A program made the translations under genes and the position numbers. Under the pieces are notes generated by a model, which saw only the letters and a list, made by a program, of their open reading frames with translations, was not told the DNA's origin and did no database searches. Positions 9,382 through 19,062 of a stretch of 64,000 nucleotides of DNA are shown piece after piece. Source of the DNA: Nostoc spongiaeforme FACHB-130 (GTDB lineage Bacteria > Cyanobacteriota > Cyanobacteriia > Cyanobacteriales > Nostocaceae); contig NZ_JACJTB010000012.1 of the NCBI RefSeq assembly GCF_014698475.1, forward strand, positions 62,001 through 126,000, given 5' to 3'. How positions within the stretch are numbered: the first letter of the stretch is position 1; each line of letters begins with the position of its first letter.

Positions 9382-10149
9382 TTAAAATTTGTAGCTTAAA
9401 ACTTGAATCACCTTATCTTCTGGTAACTTTCCAGGAGTGATGGTAATAGTGTCACTGTTGCTACGCCGGACGGTGATCCCTTGCACCAAGTTGAGAAATT
9501 CATCCAAAGGTGATATATCACAAGCATTTGCATCAGCAGCTTGGGTGCGGTAGTGAGTCGGAATTACTACTTTGGGATTTAACACCTCAATTGCTTGTTT
9601 AGCTTCCTCGGCGTTATAAGCTTTAGCACTACCGCCTACAGGGACAAACACCACATCAGGACGACCCATGAGAATTTTTTGTTCAAGAGAAATGGGTGCA
9701 GCAATTCCGCCTAGATGTAAGATATTAATTCCTGCTTGTTGCCAACTCCAGGCGGTGTTTTTGCCAAATTGTCTCCCACCTTTGCGATCGTGATCTGTGG
9801 AAATTCCTTGAAATTTTATTCCCTGAAACTCATAAACGCCAGCTTCATAGACTAGTTTGGGATTTCCTGGTAAATCTTCTACTGCGCCTTCGTCTAATAA
9901 TTGACTGCTAATCAAGACCAAGTTTGCACTGACCTTTGGCGCACGATAACCAGCAGTACAACCAACTGTGCGGAAGGGATTAGCGAGGATTTTCACTCCG
10001 CCACCAGAAATTAGAAAGCAAGTATGACCCAACCACTGAACTGATAAACCGCCAGATTGTGCGTCAGCTTCAGAGTGAGAACCTAAAGTAGAAACTAAAG
10101 CTGTGACTAACCCCGCCCCAGCATAGCCCATCAATTGTCGTCGTTTCAT
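9382..10149 (-). CDS. MBL-fold metal-dependent hydrolase, exported
   Basis: 255 residues. It starts with a twin-arginine-like leader (MKRRQLMGYAGAGLVTALVS, cleavage near SEADAQ). The rest resembles UlaG-type beta-lactamase-fold hydrolases (VQWLGHTCFLISGGGVKILA, STDHDRKGGRQFG, ILHLGGIAAP, FVPVGGSAKAYNAEEA, VVIPTHYRT). Some metal-ligand positions are changed compared with classical HxHxDH enzymes, so activity is uncertain. It lies three bases from trpG and is probably cotranscribed with it. Confidence 0.75.
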   Translation of the reverse strand: MKRRQLMGYAGAGLVTALVSTLGSHSEADAQSGGLSVQWLGHTCFLISGGGVKILANPFRTVGCTAGYRAPKVSANLVLISSQLLDEGAVEDLPGNPKLVYEAGVYEFQGIKFQGISTDHDRKGGRQFGKNTAWSWQQAGINILHLGGIAAPISLEQKILMGRPDVVFVPVGGSAKAYNAEEAKQAIEVLNPKVVIPTHYRTQAADANACDISPLDEFLNLVQGITVRRSNSDTITITPGKLPEDKVIQVLSYKF

Positions 10150-10152
10150 TAA

Positions 10153-10752
10153 TCACTCTCTCGTCGGTAATTGTTCCAGAAAGTTTCGCAATAACTGTTT
10201 TCCCGAACAAGTTAGCACACTTTCTGGGTGAAACTGGACTCCTTGGATGTGAGGATAGTTCCGATGGCGCACTCCCATAATTGTGCCATCTTCAACCCAA
10301 GCCGTGATTTCTAACACTTCGGGGCAAGTTTCGCGGTCAATCACCAAACTATGATATCTGGTGGCGGTCATCGGATTTTCTATTCCTTGAAAAACCCCCA
10401 CATCAGTGTGCGTTACCTGGGAAGTTTTGCCGTGCATTAACTCTGGAGCAGAGACGATTTTACCACCAAATACTTGACCAATGCTTTGATGCCCCAAGCA
10501 TACACCTAAAATTGGCAAGCTTGGGCCGAGTTTTTCAATCAAATCCAAAGATATACCCGCATCTTCTGGACGACCAGGCCCAGGTGAAATTACTACAAGG
10601 TCGGGTTGTAAATCTTGGATTTCTTCTATGGTAATTTTATCGTTGCGAAAAACTTGAATGTCTGATGCGATAGGAAACTCTGCTGCTAGTTCTCCTAAGT
10701 ACTGCACCAAATTGTATGTAAAACTGTCGTAATTATCGATGACTACAATCAC
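10153..10752 (-). CDS. trpG: Anthranilate synthase glutamine amidotransferase component
   Basis: 199 residues of a class I glutamine amidotransferase: [18 protein letters not shown] at the start, the nucleophile Cys in [15 protein letters not shown], and the His-Glu pair in [10 protein letters not shown]. It supplies ammonia for chorismate amination in tryptophan synthesis, and such subunits often also serve para-aminobenzoate synthesis. It begins with GTG, which the conserved start of the family requires. No partner trpE is in the window. Confidence 0.9.
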   Translation of the reverse strand: MIVVIDNYDSFTYNLVQYLGELAAEFPIASDIQVFRNDKITIEEIQDLQPDLVVISPGPGRPEDAGISLDLIEKLGPSLPILGVCLGHQSIGQVFGGKIVSAPELMHGKTSQVTHTDVGVFQGIENPMTATRYHSLVIDRETCPEVLEITAWVEDGTIMGVRHRNYPHIQGVQFHPESVLTCSGKQLLRNFLEQLPTRE

Positions 10753-10858
10753 GGCCTAGACTCCTGGTGATCATTACCAGATTCTAGCCGTCAGCGTCAG
10801 TAATTATGTCATTCAAGGTTGAGAAATTTTTATGGATAAGTTTGACTAATATCTAAAC

Positions 10859-11311
10859 TTAAAACTTGGACATAATTAATATGATTAATGGCGGTAGCAA
10901 TAAGGTACAAGCTACTAAGATAGCGACTAAAGCAGAAACAAGCACCGCACCCGCCGCACAGTCTTTGGCAACTTTGGCTAATTCGTGGTAGGTCTGCTTG
11001 ACGGTTAAATCTACCAAAGATTCGATCGCAGTGTTGAGTAGTTCAAGTGCTAGAACTAAGCCGCTAGTAATCCCAATGACAGCGATTTCTACAGGTGACA
11101 AATGCAAGAATATGCTTAATGCGATCGCCAAAGCACAAAAACTCACATGAATCCGAAAATTGCGTTGAGTCTGAAAACTGTAAGTAATACCAGCCCAAGC
11201 ATACTTAAAGCTCACAAATAAATTAGCAGCAACTTGCCACGAGAATTCCCTTTCCTTAGTGATCAGTGATGATAGCTTGTTTGGCGGTGGAGGAGAAACT
11301 TGTTGGGACAT
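10859..11311 (-). CDS. dgkA: Diacylglycerol kinase family (DgkA-type) membrane protein
   Basis: 150 residues. A basic N-terminal region (FVSFKYAWAGITYSFQTQRNFRIHV) is followed by three membrane segments and the family signature ALELLNTAIESLVDL, then AKDCAAGAVLVSALVAI. In Gram-positive bacteria and probably cyanobacteria such small enzymes phosphorylate undecaprenol or diacylglycerol in the cytoplasmic membrane. It lies downstream of ybeY in the same direction; a dgkA-ybeY pairing is common in bacteria. Confidence 0.88.
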   Translation of the reverse strand: MSQQVSPPPPNKLSSLITKEREFSWQVAANLFVSFKYAWAGITYSFQTQRNFRIHVSFCALAIALSIFLHLSPVEIAVIGITSGLVLALELLNTAIESLVDLTVKQTYHELAKVAKDCAAGAVLVSALVAILVACTLLLPPLIILIMSKF

Positions 11312-11450
11312 AAGCTAAAAAATAGAATAATACATTTGGGTAAACTGGGAATTTTAGCTGATTGTACTCATCCAATCAACTTCTCGGCAATTTTCTACAC
11401 GAGTATTATAAAAGGATGCCTAAAAATTAACACTGACAGACATAAAAACT

Positions 11451-11966
11451 TTAATATTCTATGTCAATATCAATACCAACTGTCTCCAGTATTATTACCT
11501 GCTGCTTTAGCATTTGCATTAAACTCTCATCGTCAGGATGATCCCAGCCCAAAAGGTGTAAAAGCCCATGAGCAGCTAACCAAGCTAACTCAGTTTTTAA
11601 ACTATGCTCTTGTTGTTGGGCTTGGCGTTGGGCGGTAGTTACCGAAATCACAATATCACCTAAATACACAGGTTCATCCTCCATTTCCGCATAGTCTGGA
11701 AAATCCGTTTCTAATGCAGCGAAGGCTAACACATCTGTAGGCTTATCTTGATGTCGGTATTGAGCATTTAATGATTGAATTTCTGCATCATCTGTTAAAC
11801 GCAGCCCTATTTCATAGCTTGGCGCTGGCGGTAAATCAGATTGAAGATTTTCTAACCAGCGATGAAACCAATTCTCCCAAGTTTCCGCCTCAACATTGAC
11901 AGCTAATTCGGGGGAAGACTCAGAAAAAATATCTTGCAAATTTAGTTCAACTTGTACCAAGTACAA
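11451..11966 (-). CDS. ybeY: Endoribonuclease YbeY (rRNA maturation)
   Basis: 171 residues. The metal-binding motif is HGLLHLLGWDHPDD, matching the family HGxLHLxGyDH. Upstream are the conserved NAQYRHQDKPTDVLAFA and YLGDIVIS. YbeY acts in 16S rRNA 3' maturation and ribosome quality control. The most plausible start is a TTG at 11966 with an AGGAG box about five bases before it; no ATG is available near the N-terminus. It is probably cotranscribed with dgkA. Confidence 0.9.
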   Translation of the reverse strand: MYLVQVELNLQDIFSESSPELAVNVEAETWENWFHRWLENLQSDLPPAPSYEIGLRLTDDAEIQSLNAQYRHQDKPTDVLAFAALETDFPDYAEMEDEPVYLGDIVISVTTAQRQAQQQEHSLKTELAWLAAHGLLHLLGWDHPDDESLMQMLKQQVIILETVGIDIDIEY

Positions 11967-12000
11967 ACACTCCTCAGCAATGCAGGATTTTTCTTGGTCT

Positions 12001-12156
12001 TTAACGGGTTAAGTAAGCAAGACCAATTAAAACAGCTAATAGCCCCACAGTCGATAACAAAAAATGTTTTATGGAAGTACCGCCCTTGCGTACCATATTC
12101 CGCATCGCAAGTTTGACGTAGCTTGGTTGGGGTTCCGTTGAGGGAGAGTCACTCAT
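12001..12156 (-). CDS. DUF3285-family small membrane protein
   Basis: A 51-residue ORF: after an acidic start (MSDSPSTEPQPS) comes YVKLAMRNMVRKGGTSIKHF and then one membrane helix (LLSTVGLLAVLIGLAYLTR). I recognise this as the DUF3285 family, which is nearly universal in cyanobacteria and has no assigned function. The strong conservation of the motif MRNMVRKGGTS and the position 34 bases upstream of ybeY, same strand, support a real gene. Confidence 0.85.
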   Translation of the reverse strand: MSDSPSTEPQPSYVKLAMRNMVRKGGTSIKHFLLSTVGLLAVLIGLAYLTR

Positions 12157-12250
12157 AATGATTTCGTAACCAACTCTTTTATATATAAATGTAACAGTTT
12201 CCTTACATTTATCTTGCCATTTTGTCTATTTTCAGTTGGAGAAGGTGTTA

Positions 12251-12435
12251 GGGTGCAATATATTGCACCCAGCGACTGAAGTCGCGGCTACACGAACAAA
12301 ACCCGCCTACGCGGGTTACAAACCATTGATTGTGCTAGTCCGAGGACTTAGTTTGTGTAGCCACGAATTCCATTCATTGGGGTTAGGTTGCAAGATATGT
12401 GCTTACACCCCTGCACCCTTACCCCCAACAGTTCA
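12251..12435. repeat. Composite palindromic interspersed repeat
   Basis: A series of small inverted repeats: a perfect 20-bp palindrome (arms GGGTGCAATA and TATTGCACCC, 12251-12270), then GCGAC-tgaa-GTCGC, then AACCCGC-ctac-GCGGGTT, then a segment with AGTTTGTGTAGCCACGAATT. Units of this kind (the GAAGTCGCGGCTAC and ACCCGCCTACGCGGGT modules) are scattered through many filamentous cyanobacterial genomes. A 67-codon ORF across it is an artefact. It separates prfB from the DUF3285 gene. Confidence 0.7.
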
Positions 12436-13558
12436 TTAACCAGAACTACTATCTACTAGCTGATTTTCTTGCCGTAGGTAGGCTTGGATGAACATATCGA
12501 GGTCGCCGTTCATCACATCAGCGATCGCAGTTGTTTCGGAATTGGTACGCAAATCCTTTACCATCTGGTAAGGATGAAATACGTAGTTGCGAATTTGATT
12601 ACCCCAGGAAGCTTCCACCATATCACCGCGAATTTGGGCAATTTCTTGCGCTTTTTGTTCACGGGCGATAACTAGCAGTTTGGCTTTGAGACGGGCAAGG
12701 GCTTTTTCTTTATTTTGCAGCTGCGATCGCTCTTCTGTACAGCGCACAGCTAGACCTGTCGGTAAATGCACAATTCGGACTGCCGTTTCTACTTTGTTGA
12801 CGTTTTGTCCACCTTTACCACCAGCCCTGGATGTCGTAACTTCCAAATCCTTCTCTGGAATATCCAACTGTACAGAATTATCGATTTGTGGCATCACTTC
12901 CACCCCAGCAAAACTAGTTTGCCGTTTGCCATTGGCATTAAAAGGTGAAATCCGCACTAAGCGATGTGTACCTGTTTCTGACCGCAAATAACCATAAGCA
13001 TAACGCCCAGTAATTTCTAGAGTTGCTGATTTGATCCCAGCTTCATCACCCTCAGATTCTTCACTGAGTGCTACTTTATAACCATGTGCTTCTGCCCAAC
13101 GGGTATACATCCGCAGCAGCATAAACGCCCAATCTTGAGCATCTGTACCACCTGCACCAGCGTTAATTGTCAACACTGCCCCTTCCGCATCGTAAGGGCC
13201 AGAAAGTAGCTGTTGTAACTCCCACTGGTCGAGGTCACGGTTGAGCTTAGTGATAGTAGATTCTGCTTCTTGCAGTAGTGACTCGTCGGTTTCTAACTCC
13301 AACAGTTCCACCACTGCTTTAGTATCTTCTAAACTGGCTCGCCACTGGTTATAAGTATCCAAGTGGGATTTGAGTTCGTTAAGTTCTTGCAGCGTTTTTT
13401 GGGCTTCAGTTTGATTTTCCCAAAATTCTGGCTGCGCTGATATTTGTTCTAAGTCGTGAATTTTCGCTGTCAGTGCAGGTACGTCAAAGATAGTCCTGGG
13501 TTTTACCCAGGCGGCTAGACAACGTTTCGATTTCGCGTTTGAGTTCTAAGACTTCCAT
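12436..13558 (-). CDS. prfB: Peptide chain release factor 2, with programmed +1 frameshift
   Basis: The gene begins at ATG 13558 with 24 codons ([20 protein letters not shown], then QDYL) and then an in-frame TGA at 13484-13486. The shift site CTT TGA C (13483-13489) preceded by AGG is the classical autoregulatory site. A +1 slip gives [14 protein letters not shown] and continues in frame to the stop at 12436. The full product is about 373 residues. It has the GGQ motif ([20 protein letters not shown]) and the RF2 stop-recognition SPF motif ([17 protein letters not shown]). RF2 releases peptides at UGA and UAA. Only the downstream part, up to 13362, looks like an ORF without the shift. Confidence 0.95.
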
Positions 13559-13696
13559 AGTGCTGGCTAAATTTAGAGCTACTTGGATAGAGTTTCTAAG
13601 TTTGCTCTTTAGATTTTATTTGTTTTTTTGATTTTAGCGGCTGTTGAGGCAATTCTTTTGCTATGACCAAATATTTATATTGCAAAGCAATGAAAA

Positions 13697-13726
13697 AACC
13701 GTGGCTAGTAATTTTGCACCACGGTT
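13697..13726 (-). terminator. Rho-independent terminator of the BI-1 family gene
   Basis: The stem AACCGTGG (13697-13704) pairs with CCACGGTT (13719-13726) around a 14-base loop. On the minus strand the stem is followed by a run of T residues (complement of TGAAAAA). It lies 34 bases beyond the stop of the gene at 13760. Confidence 0.75.
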
Positions 13727-13759
13727 AAAAATTTCTTAAATTTTGCTATTTATCGTTAC

Positions 13760-14488
13760 TTAATCGCGGCCATTGAGGGCAATCAGCAGCCGTAAGATAA
13801 AGACAAACAGGTTGATGTAAGTCAAATACATCGACAAAGCGGCAGGTAAGTATTGGTCGTCGCGGTAAGTACGGGGCAGGATGTAGAAATCCACGACAGA
13901 TACTCCCACAAACAAAAACACGCCTAAACCAGAAATGCCGATTTCTAGCCAAGTTGGGGTATAAACACCAAACAAAGCAAAGAGAAATTGCACTGCACAA
14001 ACCACAATCAAGGCGATAACACCGAGACTGATGGTTTTTGTCAAAGCCATTCCGTCTTGTTCAGACAAATTTGAACCAACTTGACGGGCAACAATAAAGG
14101 TGACACCACAACCAAGGGCGGCTAAACCGATGCCTTGAATACCAACACCTTGGGTTCTTAAGGCGACAAATACTAAACCACTGAGAGTATACCCAGATAA
14201 AAGGCTGTAGGTTGCCAATAAAGGCAGGGCAATACCTTTGTTGCCTTTTTCAGCAACGTTTTGGGCAACGAAGAACAGAATTAATTCTAAAATTACCGCA
14301 CCAATAAAGGTCGGGAAGAAAATTTCAGGGTTAGTACGGATAACGCCTAAACCACCGTAGGTTCCCAAGGCAGTGAGAACAAGACCACCACCAACGTAAG
14401 GTAAGGCATTAGCGATGACATTTGGGCCGATGAGGGCTTGGGTTCTAGCGTCTCGGATAGCTTCACGAAAGTTACTTGTATTGCTCAT
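13760..14488 (-). CDS. Bax inhibitor-1 / YccA family membrane protein
   Basis: 242 residues with about seven hydrophobic segments, including LVLTALGTYGGLGVI, FIGAVILELILFFVA, LLATYSLLSGYTLSGLVFVA and LGVIALIVVCAVQFLFALFG, and the C-terminal piece DDQYLPAALSMYLTYINLFV. This is the bacterial BI-1/YccA (TMBIM) family, seen as cation or pH-gated leak channels in structural work; a physiological role in cyanobacteria is not known. Single gene with its own terminator. Confidence 0.85.
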   Translation of the reverse strand: MSNTSNFREAIRDARTQALIGPNVIANALPYVGGGLVLTALGTYGGLGVIRTNPEIFFPTFIGAVILELILFFVAQNVAEKGNKGIALPLLATYSLLSGYTLSGLVFVALRTQGVGIQGIGLAALGCGVTFIVARQVGSNLSEQDGMALTKTISLGVIALIVVCAVQFLFALFGVYTPTWLEIGISGLGVFLFVGVSVVDFYILPRTYRDDQYLPAALSMYLTYINLFVFILRLLIALNGRD

Positions 14489-15114
14489 ACTTGAGTTTTT
14501 CGCGCAAAAAAGTTCTGTATATTCCTATTCTTACCAAGATTTTCATTTATCAGCTAGGGGATTTTGTGCTTAACCTTAGCCTGCAACAATGATGCAGAAT
14601 AATTCAGCCGTTAAAATTCAAAATCCGGAAGCAATTGTTGATGATACTCAAGTTGACAAACTTAGCTGTGGTTAGGTTTGGGGAATTTCATTAGTTTTTG
14701 TAATCAACAATTTGTGAGATAAATCTTAATTTTAATATTTTGCAATATTTTTATTTTCTGAGAGAAATATAGTTAAATCAAAAATTTCAACTGCTGATTT
14801 TTGGTACATTGCCTACCAATGCCTAGATATTTTTGGATCAGCCCAGCATTTAACTACAAAAATATCTAGGTTTGCTACGAAAAATAAATATTAATTAACT
14901 CAGCAAGTTCATAGATAAAACACTAATCACCTGCAACAACTAAGTTAGGAAAATCATGCGTAAAAACACTGAATACCAGAGATAGAGCCGAATTAAGTTC
15001 AGTGGAACGACGATGGTTTAATCAGCGTGGTCTAAGGAAAATAATTACAGCTTTGAAGAACTATATACGCAACTCCGTTTTTCTAGGAAAAGGAGTTAAT
15101 ACAAAGGAATTGAT
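14489..15114. promoter_or_regulatory. 626-base region upstream of sigF with inverted repeats
   Basis: AT-rich, no convincing gene; a 28-codon ORF at 14589-14675 lacks support. Two structured elements are visible. A perfect 13-bp inverted repeat (CCTAGATATTTTT at 14822-14834, AAAAATATCTAGG at 14858-14870). And a hairpin AACTCC-g-TTTTTC / GAAAA-GGAGTT at 15071-15097, ending 18 bases before the sigF ATG. The second would place a structured leader immediately ahead of the ribosome binding site (AAAGGAATTG). Confidence 0.5.
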
Positions 15115-15900
15115 ATGGCAGCAATTGAGTCTTCTATGCGAATTGATGGGATAGAGTTATTACACTTATACCACCAGAACCCCTCAATTAAACTTCGTAA
15201 TCAACTTGTACAGTTACATACTGGCTTAGTGCGAAAGATGGCTCATAAATTTAGCCATCAATGTAATGAACCTTATGAAGATTTAGAACAAATCGGTTAT
15301 TTTGGTTTAATTAGGGCAATTGAGCGTTTTGACCCCAGTCAAGGATATGCGTTTAGTTCCTTTGCTGTGCCATATATTCGTGGTGAGATGCTGCATTTCT
15401 TGCGCGATCGCAGTACGCTATTAAAAATTCCTCGTCGTTGGCAAGAATTGTACAATGAAGGACAAAAAATTCGCAAAGAATTAGCATTATCTTTAGGTCG
15501 TCCTCCCAAAGATTCAGAAATTGCTAAGGTACTGAAGGTTTCTGTACAAGAATGGCAAGAAACAAAGTTAGCTGCACAAAATCGGATGCCTTTGAGTTTG
15601 GATGCTACAGCAGTTCACTATGTTGATTGTCAAATTACTTTAGGTGAAGCACTACCTTGTCCTCGTTCTGCGGTGATGCAGCAACAAGAAGAAGAACGCC
15701 AACAACTCCAAGGGGCAATTAATATGCTAGAAGACAAACCCCGGATGGCAGTAGAAATGGTATTCTTAAAAGAACTTTCACGCAAAGATGCCGCTAAGAA
15801 CATTGGTACCAGTCCAATGACCGTGACACGGTATTTGCAAAAGGGCATTAATGATTTGATTAATTATTTGCAGCCTCAAGCTGTGGCTTCAGGGTCTTGA
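15115..15900 (+). CDS. sigF: Group 3 RNA polymerase sigma factor SigF
   Basis: 261 residues with the sigma-B/F/G layout: region 2 (YEDLEQIGYFGLIRAIERFD, YAFSSFAVPYIRGEMLHFLR), region 3 (RRWQELYNEGQKIRKELAL, GRPPKDSEIAKVLKV) and region 4 with its helix-turn-helix (KELSRKDAAKNIGTSPMTVT). Among cyanobacterial alternative sigma factors this is SigF, linked elsewhere to type IV pili, envelope and stress functions. No anti-sigma gene is adjacent. The leader contains hairpins (see the upstream region). Confidence 0.82.
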   Translation: MAAIESSMRIDGIELLHLYHQNPSIKLRNQLVQLHTGLVRKMAHKFSHQCNEPYEDLEQIGYFGLIRAIERFDPSQGYAFSSFAVPYIRGEMLHFLRDRSTLLKIPRRWQELYNEGQKIRKELALSLGRPPKDSEIAKVLKVSVQEWQETKLAAQNRMPLSLDATAVHYVDCQITLGEALPCPRSAVMQQQEEERQQLQGAINMLEDKPRMAVEMVFLKELSRKDAAKNIGTSPMTVTRYLQKGINDLINYLQPQAVASGS

Positions 15901-16244
15901 TGTTTGATACTACAAAATTGCTGACAGGAAAACTCTATAACTCCAATCGCTTCTAACTATAGTAGGAGACAGAAGGCAGGAGGCAGGAGGCAGGAGGTAA
16001 AAGTTTTATTATTCCTGGCATTCAAGCTTTCAAAACGTCCTAACATATCTGACTACCGCTATAATAAACAAAGTTCTGGATTTAAGTACTTAGACAAGAT
16101 TAATTAATAACATTGTTTTCCTGTTAAATATTCTCTGCCTCAACACATAAATTTAATCTTGCCCAACCACTTATTACTTTAAATGTTTAGTATTGGTCTT
16201 CATGGGCATATAAGTCAGGGTGTCGTCTCCAAAAAGAATTTCAT
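15901..16244. repeat. Intergenic region carrying an interspersed repeat
   Basis: The part 15969-16062 contains GGCAGGAGGCAGGAGGCAGG followed by a segment reading TATTCCTGGCATTCAAGC, TTTCAAAACGTCCTAACATA and TCTGACTACC. The same segment with few changes recurs at 44133-44213 between hesB and fdxH. The rest is AT-rich with no gene. Confidence 0.7.
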
Positions 16245-16838
16245 CTATTCAAATAAATTTGAGGAATTTAAGCCTGCACGTTGAAAGATAGCGTTAGGGC
16301 TAATTTCTAAATCTGGCAATAAATCATCAGTAATTACTTGATGATGGCGATACGTGATAGGTAAGGAAGCTGGGGTAAATACAGTAATAGTTCTAGCTTT
16401 TGTATCGACTATCCAAACACGCGAAACACCTGCTTTGAGATAATCTGTGGCTTTTTCAGCCATGTCTCCAAAAGTTTGTCCTGGTGAGATAATTTCAATC
16501 ACTAATTCGGGTGCAACCGGACAAGCTTCATCTTGCAACCAATCAGCAGCGAGGCGGTTGTAAGAAATATACGTCAAATCAGGGACGGGTACCCAATCTT
16601 GTTGGTTTCGGGTTAATTTGGCTGACCATTCAACTACTACTCGCCCTTTTTTTTCTGCCCATGCAGACAATAATATTAATAAAGCACCAGTAGTTGAAGC
16701 TAGGAAAAACTTAGGCGACATTTCATCGTCTTTGTATTTAGGAACAGCTTCACCATCAACAAATTCGTATGTAATATCACCTTCGGGAAGTGCGAGAAAC
16801 TCTTCCACAGTCAGCCGTTGATTAGAAGACTGAACCAT
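16245..16838 (-). CDS. Uma2 family (DUF820) endonuclease-like protein
   Basis: 197 residues from ATG 16838; an upstream TTG at 16880 is less likely. The typical start RLTVEEFLALPEGDITYEFV is followed by the nuclease-like core VPVPDLTYIS, then PELVIEIISPGQTFGDMAEK and WIVDTKARTITVF, which give the D-ExK restriction-endonuclease fold. Uma2 proteins are highly expanded in cyanobacteria; a nuclease fold is known but the cellular role is not. One of three copies here (others at 25105 and 37778), and not closely alike. Confidence 0.8.
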   Translation of the reverse strand: MVQSSNQRLTVEEFLALPEGDITYEFVDGEAVPKYKDDEMSPKFFLASTTGALLILLSAWAEKKGRVVVEWSAKLTRNQQDWVPVPDLTYISYNRLAADWLQDEACPVAPELVIEIISPGQTFGDMAEKATDYLKAGVSRVWIVDTKARTITVFTPASLPITYRHHQVITDDLLPDLEISPNAIFQRAGLNSSNLFE

Positions 16839-16908
16839 AGGTTTAAAAAGTGCTGAGTTATATGGGGAGAAAGCTATCAATGGTCATTGACCATTGATCA
16901 TTGACTAA

Positions 16909-18957
16909 CTAGCGTGATTTTAGATCAGCGATCGCACCTCTGGTCATAGCAGCAATGGCTTTATCGGTAGCTTTTGGTAAATGGTAGTACTTACCTCCGG
17001 CTGTTTGGGCTAGTTCTTTGGCAAAACCAGTGGAAACAAATTTACTTTCGGTATCAATTACCAATAGTTGCATTCCCAAAGCTCTAAATCTGCCAGCAAT
17101 TTCTAATAACTCGCCTTTGATATCCGGTTTTTCTCCTGGTTCCTGGGGTTCGCCTAAAGAACGCCCTAACGGAATATTACCCCGGCCATCCGTGATGGCT
17201 ACCACTACAACTTGCCCAATATCGCCACTCATTTGGGCGTTTAAACCAACACGTACAGCTTGGGTTAAACCATGCGCCAACGGTGAACCGCCACCACAAG
17301 GTAATCTTTCTAAACGGTTTTTTGCTAAAGCGATAGAACGTGTTGGGGGTAATAAAACCTCTGCTTGTTCTCCCCGGAAGGGAATCAAAGCTACTTGGTC
17401 GCGGTTTTGGTAAGCCTCAGTTAACAGTTGCATGACTGCACCTTTGGCTGACTGCATCCGGTTCAAAGCCATCGAGCCAGAAGCATCTACTACGAATACT
17501 ACCAATGCGCCGGCTTTACGAACCAAGCGTTTTGAGCGAATATCACCTTGCTCAACAATGACTTTTCTGTTTGGCTGTCTTTCACGCCGCGCTTTTTGAT
17601 AAGGTGCAGCAGCTCGCAGGGTAGCATCTACGGCAATGCGCCGGACTTTACCCTTGGGTAACATCGGCTTGACGTAACGTCCCCGATCTTCGGAGAAAAT
17701 TAAGCTACGACTGCCTGATTTACCTTGACGTTGCGCCATTTGGGCAAAATACAGCACGCTGTCATCCAGAATTACACCTTCTGGGTCGAAGATAAATTCT
17801 TCGGGGATGCTTGGTGGTTCTTGATTTTCTGGTTCTTCTGGTTGGTCTTCTTCTTTGTCTTCCTCTTCCTCTTGCTGGTCTTGTTCTGACTCGTCTTGGT
17901 TTTGTGGTGGTGGTGGGGGAGGAGGTGGTGGTGGTTGGTCGGGCGGCGGTGTTTGGACTACAGTTGCTCGTGGTACAATTACTAACTCGACAGCGCGACG
18001 TAAATCATCGGCATTGACAGTTGTGCGTCCTTCTAAGGCGGCGGCGGCTTTGGCGACGCGCACAGCAAATAACTCGGCGCGGTGTCCTTGGACACCACCG
18101 CGAATGGCTTCATTGACTAAGTAAGCGATTTGGTCATGGGTGATGGTGACTTCTTTTAACCATTCCCGCGCCAGGATAATTTGGGTTTTCAGTCCGTCGA
18201 TGTCTTCGCTGTACTGCTGAAGAAATTCTTGGGGAGATTGGGAAAAAGCGATCGCTTGTTCTACTGCTTCTACTCGTTGATCTAAACCGAGTACACCATC
18301 AGCCGAGAGAGCGATCGCAATTCTATCGAGTAAGTGTTCTCGCAGTGCGCCTTCTTCTGGGTTGTAAGTGGCTATAAATAAAGATTTGCAAGGATGTTGA
18401 AAACTAATTCCTTCCCGCTCAATTTGGTTACGCCCTTCAGATAATACTGTTAAAAGTTGATTTGATATTTGGTCATCTAATAAATTGATTTCATCTACGT
18501 ACAGTACACCCCGGTTAGCAGAGGCGAGTAAGCCAGGCTGAAAAACTGTATCTCCTTGCTTCACCGACTGTTCCACATCTACAGAACCTAAAAGTCGGTC
18601 TTCTGTGACACCGAGAGGAATTTGGACAAAGGGTGCAGGAATGATTTGTGTAGGGACATCCTGAATATCTTTCTCGGCGTATTCGGCTAACAGTAAATCG
18701 TCCCATTCTTCGGGGTGGGTGGGATCGCAGTTGCTAATTGAATCGGGAACCACTTCAATTGGCGGGAGTAGGGCGTGAATAGCACGCGCCATTACAGATT
18801 TTGCCGTACCGCGACGACCTGCGATCGCCACTCCTCCCAAACCAGGATCGACTGCTGCTAACAGCAAGGCTAATTTTATCGCTTCTTGACCGACTACGGC
18901 AGTCAAGGGAAAAGAGGCGATCGTTGGAGTGATAGTAGGCGCAGGCATTGTTTGCAA
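16909..18957 (-). CDS. chlD: Magnesium chelatase subunit D
   Basis: 682 residues. An N-terminal AAA+ domain ([34 protein letters not shown]) is followed by a proline run and acidic linker at about residues 340-395. Then comes a von Willebrand A domain with the metal site motif [20 protein letters not shown]. ChlD works with ChlI and ChlH to insert Mg2+ into protoporphyrin IX, the first committed step of chlorophyll synthesis. Its length is normal. No other chelatase gene is adjacent. Confidence 0.95.
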   Translation of the reverse strand: MQTMPAPTITPTIASFPLTAVVGQEAIKLALLLAAVDPGLGGVAIAGRRGTAKSVMARAIHALLPPIEVVPDSISNCDPTHPEEWDDLLLAEYAEKDIQDVPTQIIPAPFVQIPLGVTEDRLLGSVDVEQSVKQGDTVFQPGLLASANRGVLYVDEINLLDDQISNQLLTVLSEGRNQIEREGISFQHPCKSLFIATYNPEEGALREHLLDRIAIALSADGVLGLDQRVEAVEQAIAFSQSPQEFLQQYSEDIDGLKTQIILAREWLKEVTITHDQIAYLVNEAIRGGVQGHRAELFAVRVAKAAAALEGRTTVNADDLRRAVELVIVPRATVVQTPPPDQPPPPPPPPPPQNQDESEQDQQEEEEDKEEDQPEEPENQEPPSIPEEFIFDPEGVILDDSVLYFAQMAQRQGKSGSRSLIFSEDRGRYVKPMLPKGKVRRIAVDATLRAAAPYQKARRERQPNRKVIVEQGDIRSKRLVRKAGALVVFVVDASGSMALNRMQSAKGAVMQLLTEAYQNRDQVALIPFRGEQAEVLLPPTRSIALAKNRLERLPCGGGSPLAHGLTQAVRVGLNAQMSGDIGQVVVVAITDGRGNIPLGRSLGEPQEPGEKPDIKGELLEIAGRFRALGMQLLVIDTESKFVSTGFAKELAQTAGGKYYHLPKATDKAIAAMTRGAIADLKSR

Positions 18958-19062
18958 AAATGATTATGAAGGCAGGAGGCGAGACTTGAGCAATTATTTC
19001 TGCTTTGCTTCACTGGTCTCGGTTTTTAGCATATCAATTTCTGGCGCTATCTTGCCGATTCC

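Noticed and set aside
12236-12439. 67-codon plus-strand ORF
   Set aside because: Lies entirely on palindromic repeat modules; composition follows the repeat and not coding constraint.
14589-14675. 28-codon ORF starting with two Met codons
   Set aside because: No ribosome binding site, no recognisable motif; could not be supported.
17811-18124. Plus-strand ORFs across chlD (Gly- and Val-rich)
   Set aside because: Antisense shadows of the proline- and glutamate-rich linker of ChlD.
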